Source of the DNA: DASYGT01 sp035999365 | Lineage (GTDB): Bacteria; Actinomycetota; Actinomycetes; Mycobacteriales; Jatrophihabitantaceae | Assembly: GCA_035999365.1 (NCBI GenBank) | Contig: DASYGT010000050.1 | Span: 186,001-250,000 of the forward strand | DNA length: 64,000 bases | Reading direction: 5' to 3' | In this document: piece by piece, positions 35,135 through 43,575 of the stretch | How positions within the stretch are numbered: position 1 is the first letter of the stretch | Layout: each line of letters opens with the position of its first letter | Notes under the pieces: generated by a model | What the model saw: only the letters and a program-made list of their open reading frames with translations | The model's database searches: none | What the model was told of the DNA's origin: nothing | Program-made: the position numbers and the translations under genes

Positions 35135-35944
35135 CTACAGCTGATCGACGATCATCGCTGACGGGTGCGGCCACTGGTCACGGGCGATCATCACTTCGCG
35201 CAGCAGGTCGGGCCGATCGGTGATGATGCCGTCGACGCCTGCATCCAGCAGCCGGTGCATCGTCGGGGCGTCGTTGACCGTCCATACGACGATTCGAATG
35301 CCCATCGCGTGCGCACGCTCGACGAGATGATCGGCGTAGATCGCGATCCTGCCGAGGCGCAGTGGCACGTGTGCGAACGCGCCGGTTTCGCGCGAACGTG
35401 GACGTGCGCGGTCGAGGTGCAGGCGTGACAGCGTGGCCACGAGTGAGCGCCAGCCGAGCGCGATGGTGAGCTCGGGACCGACCTTCGCGCCCAGCGCCGC
35501 GAGCCACGAATCCCACGAGCCGGCAACGCAGACGCGCGGGCTGGCGCCGGTGGTGGCGAGCAGCTCGGCGAGGGGAGCGATGGCGGCGCGCTCCTTGACG
35601 TCGACGGTGAAGCAGGCGTCGGGAAACGCGTCGAGCACCTCGGCGAGCGTGGGGATCGGTTCGGTGCCGTGTACCCGGAGTTGGCGCAGCGTGGCGAGTT
35701 TGGTGCGGGCGACGTCGCGGTGGCGGCCGGTCACCCGGCGCAGCGACGCGTCGTGGAATGTGATGAGCTCGCCGTCAGCCGTGATCCGGACGTCGGTCTC
35801 GAGGTAGCGAAGGCCGAGCGCGTAGGAGCGCTCGAAGGCCGCCAGGGTGTTCTCCGGCGCGAGCCCGGCACCGCCCCGGTGAGCGATGGCGAGCGGCCCG
35901 TCATGACGTCCGTACGCGGCGTGCACAAGCCGACTGTGCCGCAC
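35135..35944 (-). CDS. Glycerophosphodiester phosphodiesterase
   Basis: 269-residue TIM-barrel GDPD that hydrolyses glycerophosphodiesters to glycerol 3-phosphate and an alcohol. Catalytic set: AHRGG (His22, Arg23), PENT (30-33), ETDVR (Glu49, Asp51; metal ligands) and FHD (His64). VWTVND and GIITDRPD close the barrel. No signal peptide, so cytosolic, recycling phospholipid head groups. Probably transcribed with the downstream methyltransferase. Confidence 0.92.
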   Translation of the reverse strand: MRHSRLVHAAYGRHDGPLAIAHRGGAGLAPENTLAAFERSYALGLRYLETDVRITADGELITFHDASLRRVTGRHRDVARTKLATLRQLRVHGTEPIPTLAEVLDAFPDACFTVDVKERAAIAPLAELLATTGASPRVCVAGSWDSWLAALGAKVGPELTIALGWRSLVATLSRLHLDRARPRSRETGAFAHVPLRLGRIAIYADHLVERAHAMGIRIVVWTVNDAPTMHRLLDAGVDGIITDRPDLLREVMIARDQWPHPSAMIVDQL

Positions 35945-36002
35945 CGATCGGGCGTCGGGACCCGAATCCGGCCACTGCGCCGAACGTTCAGCAGGAGTTC
36001 AC

Positions 36003-36051
36003 GCTTTGGGGAGACTTTGCACCGGCAGGCAGGGCTAACTCTCCCCAAAGC
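36003..36051. repeat. 12-bp perfect inverted repeat upstream of tRNA-Thr
   Basis: GCTTTGGGGAGA (36003-36014) and TCTCCCCAAAGC (36040-36051) are perfect reverse complements around a 25-base spacer, between the divergent GDPD and tRNA-Thr genes. The arms are A/T-richer than the flanks. It could be a bidirectional attenuator, an operator, or a decayed mobile-element end. Confidence 0.75.
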
Positions 36052-36072
36052 CGGGTGGGCGAGCGCGCACGT

Positions 36073-36078
36073 TAGACT
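36073..36078 (+). promoter_or_regulatory. -10 box (TAGACT) for tRNA-Thr
   Basis: TAGACT ends 21 bases upstream of the mature tRNA 5' end, giving a short 5' leader. No obvious -35 element. Confidence 0.4.
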
Positions 36079-36099
36079 CGCTCGGTCGCGTCCTCGCGC

Positions 36100-36175
36100 G
36101 CCGCCTTAGCTCAGTCGGCAGAGCGTCTCACTCGTAATGAGAAGGTCCGGAGTTCGATTCTCCGAGGCGGCTCCA
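36100..36175 (+). tRNA. tRNA-Thr (anticodon CGT), CCA encoded
   Basis: 76-base cloverleaf. The acceptor stem GCCGCCT/AGGCGGC (36100-36106 with 36165-36171) is perfect. D stem GCTC/GAGC, anticodon stem TCTCA/TGAGA with loop CTCGTAA (anticodon CGT, reads ACG). T arm CGGAG-TTCGATT-CTCCG. Discriminator T at 36172 and genomically encoded CCA at 36173-36175. Confidence 0.96.
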
Positions 36176-36257
36176 CATCCGTGTCTTACTTCGGTCGATG
36201 CCTCGCACTCGGCCTTCGGTTGGTTGGTGACGGTCCTTCGGCCGAGGCGCACACGAA

Positions 36258-36998
36258 TCATGCGACGCGCGCTCGCAGCCACTGCTCGAACGTGAGCACG
36301 CCACGCGTGCCGGCGGTGGGAATCAGCGCGCCGCTGCGCATCGCCTTTCCGGCGGCGCCAGGAACGCTCAGCTTCCACAGCGGCTTCTTCGATCCGCGCG
36401 CGGCGAGGAGGAGCCGGGCCAGGTCGGTCAACTGTCGTTGTTCGGGCCCGGCCAGATCCGGCGCGCGCTCCACGGGGGGGCTCGCAGCGAGTGCTACCAA
36501 CGCCTCGCCGACCTCGCGCGCTGCCACTGTCTGCACCGTCATACGCGGCATGATCGCTATCGGGCCCTTGACTCGGTCGAGCAATTGCCCAGGGAACTCG
36601 TGGAACTGGGTGGCGCGCAGGATGCTCACCGGTGCACCGCTGCCGAGCGCGGCCTTCTCCTGCGCGCGCTTGCCGACGTAGTAGCCGTAGTCGACCAGGT
36701 CGATGCCGACGATCGACAGCACCACGTGGTGCCGCACGCCGACAGCCGTGCCCGCCGCGATGAGGTTGCGCGTACCGGTCTCGAAGAACCGTGTTGCAGG
36801 CTTCGCCCGCGTCGACAACACGTTCGTCGCGTCGATGACAGCGTCCACGCCGGTCAGTGCGGCAGCGAGTCCCTCGCCGCTGAGGATGTCGACAGAGGTC
36901 GACCGTGCGAGCACCACCGCTTCGTGCCCGGCTGCTAGCGCCGCGGCGACCGTGTGTGACCCCACGACACCCGTCCCACCGGCGACCGCGATCTTCAT
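36258..36998 (-). CDS. NAD(P)-binding atypical SDR (NmrA/complex-I assembly-like)
   Basis: 246-residue Rossmann protein of the extended/atypical SDR class. The dinucleotide motif is AGGTGVVG (6-13), then GVDAVIDATNV (~58-68) and HHVVLSIVGIDLVDYGYYVGKRAQE (~98-122) with YxxxK. The last third recognises the substrate. ATG 36998 has AGGGG 7 bases upstream. It starts 84 bases from the divergent 150-residue hypothetical gene. Function beyond NAD(P) binding (oxidoreductase or redox sensor) is not resolvable. Confidence 0.82.
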   Translation of the reverse strand: MKIAVAGGTGVVGSHTVAAALAAGHEAVVLARSTSVDILSGEGLAAALTGVDAVIDATNVLSTRAKPATRFFETGTRNLIAAGTAVGVRHHVVLSIVGIDLVDYGYYVGKRAQEKAALGSGAPVSILRATQFHEFPGQLLDRVKGPIAIMPRMTVQTVAAREVGEALVALAASPPVERAPDLAGPEQRQLTDLARLLLAARGSKKPLWKLSVPGAAGKAMRSGALIPTAGTRGVLTFEQWLRARVA

Positions 36999-37082
36999 GA
37001 AATTTCCCCTCGTGTGCAGACCTTCAGGATCCCCCATGGTTTGCCTGGGACGCGCGCGCATGGCGTGGGGTAGACATCGGGC

Positions 37083-37535
37083 ATGACGCAATCGCCAGAT
37101 GTCGGCCCCGCCGCGGATCAGCAATCCGTCGACTTCGCCTTCCGGTTCAGTGCGGGGTTCCGGATGACCCACCTGCCGTTCGGCATTACTCAGGCCAACT
37201 CGATGATCACGGTGACGCAGGACCGGCTGCGCGTGCGGTTCGGGCCGTGGCGCGTATCGACGCCGCTCGCGAACATCCGCGACGTGTCGATCACCGGGCC
37301 GTATCTGTTCGTGAAGACTGCCGGCCCGGCGCGGCTGACGTTCCGCGACCGGGGGCTGACCTTCGCCACGAACAACCAGCAAGGCGTGTGCATCGACTTC
37401 CACGAGCCGATCCCGGGCATCGAGCCAACCCGGCGCCTGCGTCACCCGAACCTGACCCTCACTCCTGCCGACTGCAAGGGCCTTGCGCGGCTGCTGGGCG
37501 ACGGACCGCGGGCGTCCCGCGATGCTGATTCCTAG
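37083..37535 (+). CDS. Conserved hypothetical protein, beta-rich
   Basis: 150-residue soluble protein with no signal peptide or membrane helix. Predominantly beta-strand-like: FRFSAGFRMTHLPFGIT, ITVTQDRLRVRFGPWRVSTPLANIRDV and GPARLTFRDRGLTFATN alternate hydrophobic residues, like a PH-type or beta-barrel fold. The C-terminal KGLARLLGD is helical. The family is recognisable as an actinobacterial orphan but I cannot give a function. Its TAG stop shares the tetramer CTAG (37532-37535) with the stop of the convergent thioesterase gene. Confidence 0.65.
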   Translation: MTQSPDVGPAADQQSVDFAFRFSAGFRMTHLPFGITQANSMITVTQDRLRVRFGPWRVSTPLANIRDVSITGPYLFVKTAGPARLTFRDRGLTFATNNQQGVCIDFHEPIPGIEPTRRLRHPNLTLTPADCKGLARLLGDGPRASRDADS

Positions 37536-38170
37536 GGCTGGCCGGGTCGCAGCCGGATGAACAACCCCTCGCCGTCGGCGACCGCCGTGCCGTCCTCGGT
37601 CGTGAGCCGCGCCGAGCCCCAGATCTTGCGCCCCTCGACCTTGTCGACGCCCGCGTCGAACAGCAGCCGTTCGCCGATGCGCGCGATGCTGCGGTAGTTC
37701 ACCGTCAAGTACGCGGTGCGAGCCACGCCGTCGCGATGGTTGAAGTTCACGACTTTGCCGAGCAGGTCGTCGAACAGCAACGGAGTGGCGCCACCATGAG
37801 CGGCGCCATTGCCACCGAGGTAGAAGCGCGTGAACGTGACGTGACCGCGCATCGCTCCGTCGGCCTCGTGCTCGATCACGAACGGCGGGAGCAAGGGGTG
37901 GCCCCGTCCCGGCAGGTCGAGACGCCAGCCGTCGACGCGCTGCGATTCGGGCACCTGGTACCGGCTCAGTACGGCGGTGAGTCGTTCGATCTGCTCAGTC
38001 ACGTTCACGATCTCGTCGTCGGGCAGCGAGGCTCCCGACAACGCATCCTGCAACGAGCGGTTGGCGGCGAGCAGATCCGCGTACGCGTCCCCGCCGCGGG
38101 GGTGCGCAGCCGCGACCAGCTCCGCCAATGTCTGGTCGTCCGGCCACGGTCTGTTCTGCTCGCTCGTCAC
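37532..38170 (-). CDS. Hotdog-fold thioesterase (PaaI-like)
   Basis: 212-residue acyl-CoA thioesterase-like protein. The hotdog core includes FTRFYLGGNGAAHGGATPLLFDDLLG (112-137), with the HGGA turn and acidic Asp typical of PaaI/4HBT enzymes. YLTVNYRSIARIGERLLFDAGV is the second strand pair. The N-terminal 80 residues (a helical region, NVTEQIERLTAVLSRY) are an extension common in actinobacterial members. Substrate unknown. Confidence 0.83.
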   Translation of the reverse strand: MTSEQNRPWPDDQTLAELVAAAHPRGGDAYADLLAANRSLQDALSGASLPDDEIVNVTEQIERLTAVLSRYQVPESQRVDGWRLDLPGRGHPLLPPFVIEHEADGAMRGHVTFTRFYLGGNGAAHGGATPLLFDDLLGKVVNFNHRDGVARTAYLTVNYRSIARIGERLLFDAGVDKVEGRKIWGSARLTTEDGTAVADGEGLFIRLRPGQP

Positions 38171-38226
38171 TCCTGGACTCTAACGGCAGCCATTACGCGC
38201 TCGCCCGAACAACTCTGTAGGTGCCG

Positions 38227-38673
38227 TCAACGGCCCCGACGCATAGGCGTGTGCAGGATCCCGTCGTCGAGGAAGTCCGCGCCGGCACGGGTGAACCCGA
38301 ACCGCTCGTACCAGGCGACGAGATAGGTCTGCGCGTGCAGCTCGACGACGACATCGGCTGTCAGCTCGAGTGCGCGGTGCATGAGCACCGCCGCAAGGCC
38401 CTGACCGCGCGCGGACATCGCCGTCGCGACACGGCCGATACGCGCGCTCCCGTCGGCGGCACGGAGCAGCCGCAGCGTCGCGAGGACCTCGCTGTCACGC
38501 TCGATCCACAGCAGTCGCGTGGTCGGGTCGACCTCACGGCCGTCCAGCTCGCGGTACACGCAGTTCTGCTCGACCACGAAGACGTCGACGCGCAAGGCGA
38601 GCACGCGGTACAGCGTCACTGGATCCATTCCGGGGAGGTCGGCGTCGTGCACGACCAGCTGTTCCGAGGTCAC
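38227..38673 (-). CDS. GNAT N-acetyltransferase, ElaA family
   Basis: 148-residue acetyltransferase. LYRVLALRVDVFVVEQNCVYRELDG is the ElaA signature region near residues 18-42. ATAMSARGQGLAAVLMHRAL (~85-104) is the acetyl-CoA-binding motif A (R/Q-x-x-G-x-G/A). YERFGFTRAG closes the domain. I chose GTG 38673, which gives the usual ElaA length (about 150); the longer frame runs antisense into the divergent FKBP gene. Substrate unknown. Confidence 0.82.
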   Translation of the reverse strand: MTSEQLVVHDADLPGMDPVTLYRVLALRVDVFVVEQNCVYRELDGREVDPTTRLLWIERDSEVLATLRLLRAADGSARIGRVATAMSARGQGLAAVLMHRALELTADVVVELHAQTYLVAWYERFGFTRAGADFLDDGILHTPMRRGR

Positions 38674-38710
38674 CGGATGAGCCTGGCACGGCGGCGTGTT
38701 GGATGGACGC

Positions 38711-39070
38711 ATGACCAAACCAGTGATCGAACGTCCGGACGGCGAGGCACCAGCCGATCTGCAGATCGAGGACATCGTCGTGGGTGAGGGCGCCGAGGCC
38801 AAAGACGGTGACACGGTCGATGTGCATTACGTCGGGATCGAGTTCGACAGCGGCGAGGAATTCGACGCCTCGTGGAACCGTGGCGAGTCCATCGAGTTCC
38901 CGCTGCGCGGCTTGATCCAAGGCTGGCAGGAGGGCATCCCGGGCATGCGCGTCGGCGGTCGCCGTCAGCTGACGATCCCGCCGGAGAAGGCTTACGGACC
39001 GGCCGGCGCCGGGCACCGGCTGTCCGGGAAGACGCTGGTCTTCATGATCGACCTGCTCGGGGTGCGCTGA
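38711..39070 (+). CDS. FKBP-type peptidyl-prolyl isomerase
   Basis: 119-residue single-domain FKBP catalysing cis-trans isomerisation at Xaa-Pro bonds. Active-site residues: VDVHYVG, FDASW, FPLRGLIQGWQEGIPGM, RRQLTIPPEKAYG and LVFMIDLL, covering the whole family pattern. No signal peptide, so cytosolic. ATG 38711 begins MTKPVIERP, as in actinobacterial homologues; an upstream in-frame ATG (38696) adds only five residues. Confidence 0.93.
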   Translation: MTKPVIERPDGEAPADLQIEDIVVGEGAEAKDGDTVDVHYVGIEFDSGEEFDASWNRGESIEFPLRGLIQGWQEGIPGMRVGGRRQLTIPPEKAYGPAGAGHRLSGKTLVFMIDLLGVR

Positions 39071-39208
39071 GCCAAACCCACGGGAGCGGGTGCGCCCCGC
39101 AACGCCTAGACTCGGACCGAAAGCAGCTCGTGAAGCCGTTCACAAGGTCGGGTGTCCGAGGACGCGATGCCGGCCGAACGGACCCCTGCGCAGGACGGGA
39201 GGATGGCC

Positions 39209-40534
39209 GTGACAGCACCTGGCACCGCCATCCGTCCGGAGGCGACGCCGGCCGATGAGCGGCGTTACGACGCCGACGTCATCGTCGTTGGCGCCGGGCC
39301 GTCCGGAAGTAGCGCGGCCTACTGGCTGGCCACGGCCGGGCTCGACGTGATCATGGTCGAGAAGACGTCATTCCCGCGCGAGAAGGTATGCGGCGACGGC
39401 CTCACGCCCCGCGGTACGCGCGCGCTGATCGACATGGGCATCGACGTCAGCACGGACGCAGGCTGGCTGCACAATCGTGGGCTGCGGGTGATCGGCGGTG
39501 GTCAGCGCCTGCATCTGGACTGGCCCGAGCTCACCACGTTTCCTTCCTTCGGTCTGGTGCGACCCCGGGCCGACCTGGACGCGATGCTGGCTCGGCAGGC
39601 GACGAAGGCCGGGGCGGTGCTGCACGAGCAGATCACCGTCACCGAGCCCGTTCTCGATGCATCAGGGCGTGTCGTGGGCGTCACCGGCCGTAACGCCGAT
39701 CGCGCCACGGTCGAGTACCGCGCGCCCCTCGTGCTCGCCTGCGAAGGCGTCTCCGGCAAGCTCGGCCAACGGTTGGGCGTGCACCGCAACGAGAAGCGGC
39801 CGCTGGGCGTGGCGGTGCGGCGGTACTACACCAGCCCCAAGACCCACGACGACTACCTCGAGTCCTGGCTCGAGCTCTGGGACGGCCCGCCGAACGCCTC
39901 CAACCTGCTGCCCGGCTACGGCTGGATCTTCGGCATGGGCGACGGCACGGTCAATGCCGGCCTGGGAGTGCTGAACTCCAGCGCCGGATTCCAGAAGACC
40001 GACTATCGCGGCATGTTGTCGGCCTGGCTGGACCACACTCCGGCGGAGTGGGGCCTGCGCGAGCAGAACGCCACCTGCCCGACCCGGGGCGCCGCCCTGC
40101 CGATGGGTTTCAACCGCACACCGCACTACCTGCGCGGGCTGCTCCTCGTCGGCGATTCGGGAGGTTCGGTCAACCCGTTCAACGGCGAGGGCATCCCGTA
40201 CGCGATGGAATCCGGGAAGTTCGCAGCTGAAGCGGTGGTGCAGGCGCTCGCCCGCCCGGACGGCCTGTCCCGCGAGCGTGCCCTGCAGGCCTACCCCGAT
40301 CGCATGCGCACCGAGTGGGGTGCGTACTACCGGCTCGGCGCGGCATTCGTGCGGCTGATCGGCAATCCGAAGGTGATGCAGGCGTGCACCCGCCACGGCC
40401 TGCCGCACCCGGCGTTGATGCGCTTCGTCCTGAAGCTACTTGCCAACCTCACCGACCCGACGAGCGTCTCGACCGCGGACATGTCAGACCGCGTCATCGC
40501 GGCCCTGACCCGGATCACCCCGGCCGTCCGGTAA
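39209..40534 (+). CDS. Geranylgeranyl reductase family FAD protein (probable menaquinone reductase)
   Basis: 441-residue flavoprotein. The N-terminal Rossmann motif is VIVVGAGPSGSSAAYWLA. KVCGDGLTPRG (~65-75) is the family's CGDG motif near the flavin, and LLVGDSGGSVNPFNGEGIPYAMESG (~312-336) is the second FAD motif. M. tuberculosis MenJ (Rv0561c), which saturates one isoprene of menaquinone, is the closest characterised relation I know. Its place just before nuoA supports a menaquinone role. GTG 39209 is preferred (GGGAGG 6 bases upstream); ATG 39203, ATG 39167 and GTG 39152 are in frame. Confidence 0.87.
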   Translation: MTAPGTAIRPEATPADERRYDADVIVVGAGPSGSSAAYWLATAGLDVIMVEKTSFPREKVCGDGLTPRGTRALIDMGIDVSTDAGWLHNRGLRVIGGGQRLHLDWPELTTFPSFGLVRPRADLDAMLARQATKAGAVLHEQITVTEPVLDASGRVVGVTGRNADRATVEYRAPLVLACEGVSGKLGQRLGVHRNEKRPLGVAVRRYYTSPKTHDDYLESWLELWDGPPNASNLLPGYGWIFGMGDGTVNAGLGVLNSSAGFQKTDYRGMLSAWLDHTPAEWGLREQNATCPTRGAALPMGFNRTPHYLRGLLLVGDSGGSVNPFNGEGIPYAMESGKFAAEAVVQALARPDGLSRERALQAYPDRMRTEWGAYYRLGAAFVRLIGNPKVMQACTRHGLPHPALMRFVLKLLANLTDPTSVSTADMSDRVIAALTRITPAVR

Positions 40535-40549
40535 CCGAGCAGCACCGTC

Positions 40550-40555
40550 TAGCCT
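40550..40555 (+). promoter_or_regulatory. Likely -10 box (TAGCCT) of the nuo operon
   Basis: TAGCCT is a good actinobacterial -10, 45 bases before the nuoA ATG. The leader carries AAAGGAG as ribosome-binding site. It lies in the 66-base gap after the reductase gene, so the 14 nuo genes can be transcribed separately from it. Confidence 0.45.
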
Positions 40556-40600
40556 GGCGATCGCGCTCGTCAGACGCCGAGAAAGGAGAACAGAGCCCCG

Positions 40601-40963
40601 ATGCTCGCGCCGTATCTGCCCATCGTGCTGCTGTTCGCGTTGGCCCTCGGCTTCGCGACCTTCTCCGTCGTCATCGCCCCGTTCATCGGGCCGCATCATT
40701 ACAACAAGGCCAAACTGGACTTCTACGAGTGCGGCATCGAACCCACACCCCAGCCGCTCGGCCCCAACCGCTTTCCGATCAAGTACTTCTTGACGGCGAT
40801 GCTCTTCATCGTCTTCGACATCGAGATCATCTTCTTGTATCCGTACGCCGTGGCGAACAAGGCACTCGGCCTGTTCGGACTCGTCGAGATCATCTTGTTC
40901 ATCGTCACGGTGCTCGTCGCCTACGCCTATGTGTGGCGGCGCGGCGGGCTGGATTGGGACTGA
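40601..40963 (+). CDS. nuoA: NADH-quinone oxidoreductase subunit A
   Basis: 120-residue membrane subunit of complex I with three helices (about 5-25, 63-83, 90-110). The cytoplasmic loop carries KLDFYECGIEP, the conserved ECG whose Cys reports on the quinone-site loop, and IVFDIEIIFLYPYAV. First gene of the nuoA-N operon; AAAGGAG upstream. Confidence 0.97.
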   Translation: MLAPYLPIVLLFALALGFATFSVVIAPFIGPHHYNKAKLDFYECGIEPTPQPLGPNRFPIKYFLTAMLFIVFDIEIIFLYPYAVANKALGLFGLVEIILFIVTVLVAYAYVWRRGGLDWD

Positions 40964-40968
40964 TAGTC

Positions 40969-41508
40969 ATGGGTCTCGAAGAGAAATTGCCCGACGGCGT
41001 GCTGCTGGCGAGCGTCGAGAAGCTCGTCAACTGGACGCGCAAGTCCTCGCTCTGGCCGGCGACCTTCGGTCTGGCCTGCTGTGCCATCGAGATGATGACC
41101 TTCGGCGCGCCGCGGTTCGACTCGGCGCGCTTCGGCATGGAGGTGTTCCGCGCGTCGCCGCGCCAGGCCGACCTAATGATCGTCGCCGGGCGGGTGAGCC
41201 AGAAGATGGCGCCCGTGCTCCGGCAGATCTACGACCAGATGCCCGAACCGCGCTGGGTCCTGGCGATGGGTGTCTGCGCCAGTTCGGGCGGGATGTTCAA
41301 CAACTACGCGATCGTCCAGGGCGTCGATCACATCGTTCCGGTCGACATGTACCTGCCCGGGTGCCCACCCCGGCCCGAGATGCTCATCGACGCGGTGCTC
41401 AAGCTGCATCACAAGATCATGAACGAGCCGCTGGGCCCGAAGCGCGCCAAGCGCCTCGAGGGGCAGAACGTCGAGCTCGTTCCGTCGAGCATCAAGTACG
41501 GACGCTGA
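40969..41508 (+). CDS. nuoB: NADH-quinone oxidoreductase subunit B
   Basis: 179-residue peripheral subunit carrying cluster N2, the last electron donor to menaquinone. Ligands are the tandem Cys37-Cys38 (LACCAIE), Cys103 (GVCASSGG) and Cys132 (PGCPPRPE). ATG 40969 is 6 bases after the nuoA stop. No N-terminal extension. Confidence 0.97.
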   Translation: MGLEEKLPDGVLLASVEKLVNWTRKSSLWPATFGLACCAIEMMTFGAPRFDSARFGMEVFRASPRQADLMIVAGRVSQKMAPVLRQIYDQMPEPRWVLAMGVCASSGGMFNNYAIVQGVDHIVPVDMYLPGCPPRPEMLIDAVLKLHHKIMNEPLGPKRAKRLEGQNVELVPSSIKYGR

Positions 41509-41509
41509 C

Positions 41510-42262
41510 GTGGGCGGACCAACGGAGCGGCCGGTGCCGGCGGATTCGGCGCCCGAGCAGCGTGCTGCGGACATCGAGGCCAAGACCGTGCAACCCGGCG
41601 CCTCACCCGATGCGCCCGCCCCGATCGCCCCCGGCGGCATGTTCGGGGTCACCGGCTCGGGCGACACGACGGGATTCGGCGGTCTGCGGCGCAACGAGTG
41701 GGTCGAGCCCGAGGCCGAGCGCCCCTACGGCGGCTACTTCGATGAGGTCGTCGACCTGCTGGCTGCCGCGTACCCTGCGTTCGGCGAAGCGGTGGTCAAG
41801 GTCGTCGTCGACCGCGGTGAACTGACCCTCCATCTGCGTCGGGAGCACCTCGTCGGCATCGCCGCTGCGCTCCGCAATGATCCGTCGTTGCGCTTCGAGC
41901 TGTGTTCGAGCGTCTCGGGTGTCGACTACCTCGGCCGCGACGAGGCCCGCCTGCATTCGGTATGCCACCTGACATCCATGACGTACCGCCGCAAGATCCG
42001 GCTTGAGGTCGCCGTCACCGCGAAGGACCCACACGTACCGTCGCTGACGTCGCTGTATCCCACGGCCGACTGGCAGGAGCGGGAGACCTTCGACCTCTTC
42101 GGGATCATCTACGACGGCCACCCCGCGCTGACCCGCATCATGATGCCGGACGACTGGGACGGACATCCGCAACGCAAGGACTACCCGCTGGGCGGTATCC
42201 CGGTGCAGTACAAGGGCGCCACCATCCCGCCGCCGGACGAGCGGAGGGAGTACGGACGATGA
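41510..42262 (+). CDS. nuoC: NADH-quinone oxidoreductase subunit C
   Basis: 250-residue peripheral-arm subunit, separate from NuoD (fused in E. coli). The N-terminal ~65 residues are Pro/Ala-rich and disordered-looking, as in actinobacteria. The conserved core ends with DWQERETFDLFGIIYDGHPALTRIM and KDYPLGG. GTG 41510 follows the nuoB stop directly; the stop overlaps nuoD (ATGA). Confidence 0.95.
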   Translation: MGGPTERPVPADSAPEQRAADIEAKTVQPGASPDAPAPIAPGGMFGVTGSGDTTGFGGLRRNEWVEPEAERPYGGYFDEVVDLLAAAYPAFGEAVVKVVVDRGELTLHLRREHLVGIAAALRNDPSLRFELCSSVSGVDYLGRDEARLHSVCHLTSMTYRRKIRLEVAVTAKDPHVPSLTSLYPTADWQERETFDLFGIIYDGHPALTRIMMPDDWDGHPQRKDYPLGGIPVQYKGATIPPPDERREYGR

Positions 42263-43575
42263 GCAACGAGACGTACGCGCCGTCCCGGCGAACCACCGAG
42301 GGTCGCGTCTACAACTTGAGTGGCGGCGATTGGGACGCCGTCCTCGGCAACGAGGTGCACACCGACGAGCGGCTCGTGCTGAACATGGGGCCGCAGCACC
42401 CGTCTACGCACGGCGTGCTCCGCCTCGTTCTCGAACTCGAGGGCGAGACGGTCACCGACGCCCGGGTCGTAGTCGGCTACCTCCACACCGGTATCGAGAA
42501 GAATGCCGAGTTCCGTAACTGGACGCAGGCAGTCACCTTCCTCACCCGCGCCGACTACCTGTCGCCGTTCTTCAACGAGTCGGTGTACTGCCTCGGCGTC
42601 GAGCGGCTGCTGGGCATCGAGGCGCCCGCCCGTGCCCAACTGATCCGCGTGCTCATGATGGAGATCAACCGGCTCTCCTCCCACTGGGTGTGGCTGGCCA
42701 CCGGTGGCATGGAACTCGGCGCCCTCACTGCCATGACGAACGGCTTCCGCGCGCGCGAACGCTGCCTGGACGTCTTCGAGACGATCACCGGTCTTCGGAT
42801 GAACCACGCCTTCGTGCGTCCGGGCGGGGTAGCGCAGGATCTGCCCGAGGGCTACGACGAGATGATCCGGCAATGGATCGTCGAGATGCGTCAGGAACTC
42901 GTCGGCGTCGACCGTCTGTTGCGCGGCCAGCCGATCTGGGTCAACCGGCTGAAGGACGTCGGCTGGATAGGGGTCGAGGGTTGCCTCGCACTCGGCATCA
43001 CGGGTCCGCTGCTGCGCGCCGCCGGACTGCCGTGGGATCTCCGTAAGACCGAGCCCTACCTCGGATACGAGACGTTCGACTTCGAGGTCCCCACCGACGA
43101 CCGCGGCGACTGCTGGTCACGCTTTGTCGTCCGCGTCGCCGAGATGTGGGAGTCGCTCAAGATCGTCGAGCAGGTTCTCGACCGCCTCGAGCCAGGGCCG
43201 ACGATGGTTGACGACCCGAAAATTGCGTGGCCGGCCAAGCTGTCGCTCGGCCCCGATGGCATGGGCAACTCACTCGAGCACGTGCAGCAGATCATGGGCA
43301 CGTCGATGGAATCGCTCATCCATCACTTCAAACTCGTCACCGAGGGTTTCCGCGTGCCGGCCGGCCAGGTCTATCAAGCGGTCGAATCCCCACGTGGCGA
43401 GCTCGGCGCGCACATCGTCAGCGACGGCGGCACGCGCCCCTACCGGGTTCACTTCCGCGAGCCGTCGTTCATCAACCTGCAGGGCACCGCGACGATGTCG
43501 ATCGGCGGCATGATCGCCGACGTGATCGCCTCGGTCGCCTCCATCGACCCGGTGATGGGTGGCTGCGACCGATGA
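42259..43575 (+). CDS. nuoD: NADH-quinone oxidoreductase subunit D
   Basis: 438-residue subunit that forms the quinone-reduction pocket with NuoB. GPQHPSTHGVLRLVLELEGE holds the conserved His near the quinone headgroup. GYLHTGIEKNAE, the Tyr-containing NESVYCLG segment and the C-terminal DPVMGGCDR are all intact. Evolutionarily related to NiFe hydrogenase large subunits but without NiFe-binding Cys pairs. Confidence 0.97.
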   Translation: MSNETYAPSRRTTEGRVYNLSGGDWDAVLGNEVHTDERLVLNMGPQHPSTHGVLRLVLELEGETVTDARVVVGYLHTGIEKNAEFRNWTQAVTFLTRADYLSPFFNESVYCLGVERLLGIEAPARAQLIRVLMMEINRLSSHWVWLATGGMELGALTAMTNGFRARERCLDVFETITGLRMNHAFVRPGGVAQDLPEGYDEMIRQWIVEMRQELVGVDRLLRGQPIWVNRLKDVGWIGVEGCLALGITGPLLRAAGLPWDLRKTEPYLGYETFDFEVPTDDRGDCWSRFVVRVAEMWESLKIVEQVLDRLEPGPTMVDDPKIAWPAKLSLGPDGMGNSLEHVQQIMGTSMESLIHHFKLVTEGFRVPAGQVYQAVESPRGELGAHIVSDGGTRPYRVHFREPSFINLQGTATMSIGGMIADVIASVASIDPVMGGCDR

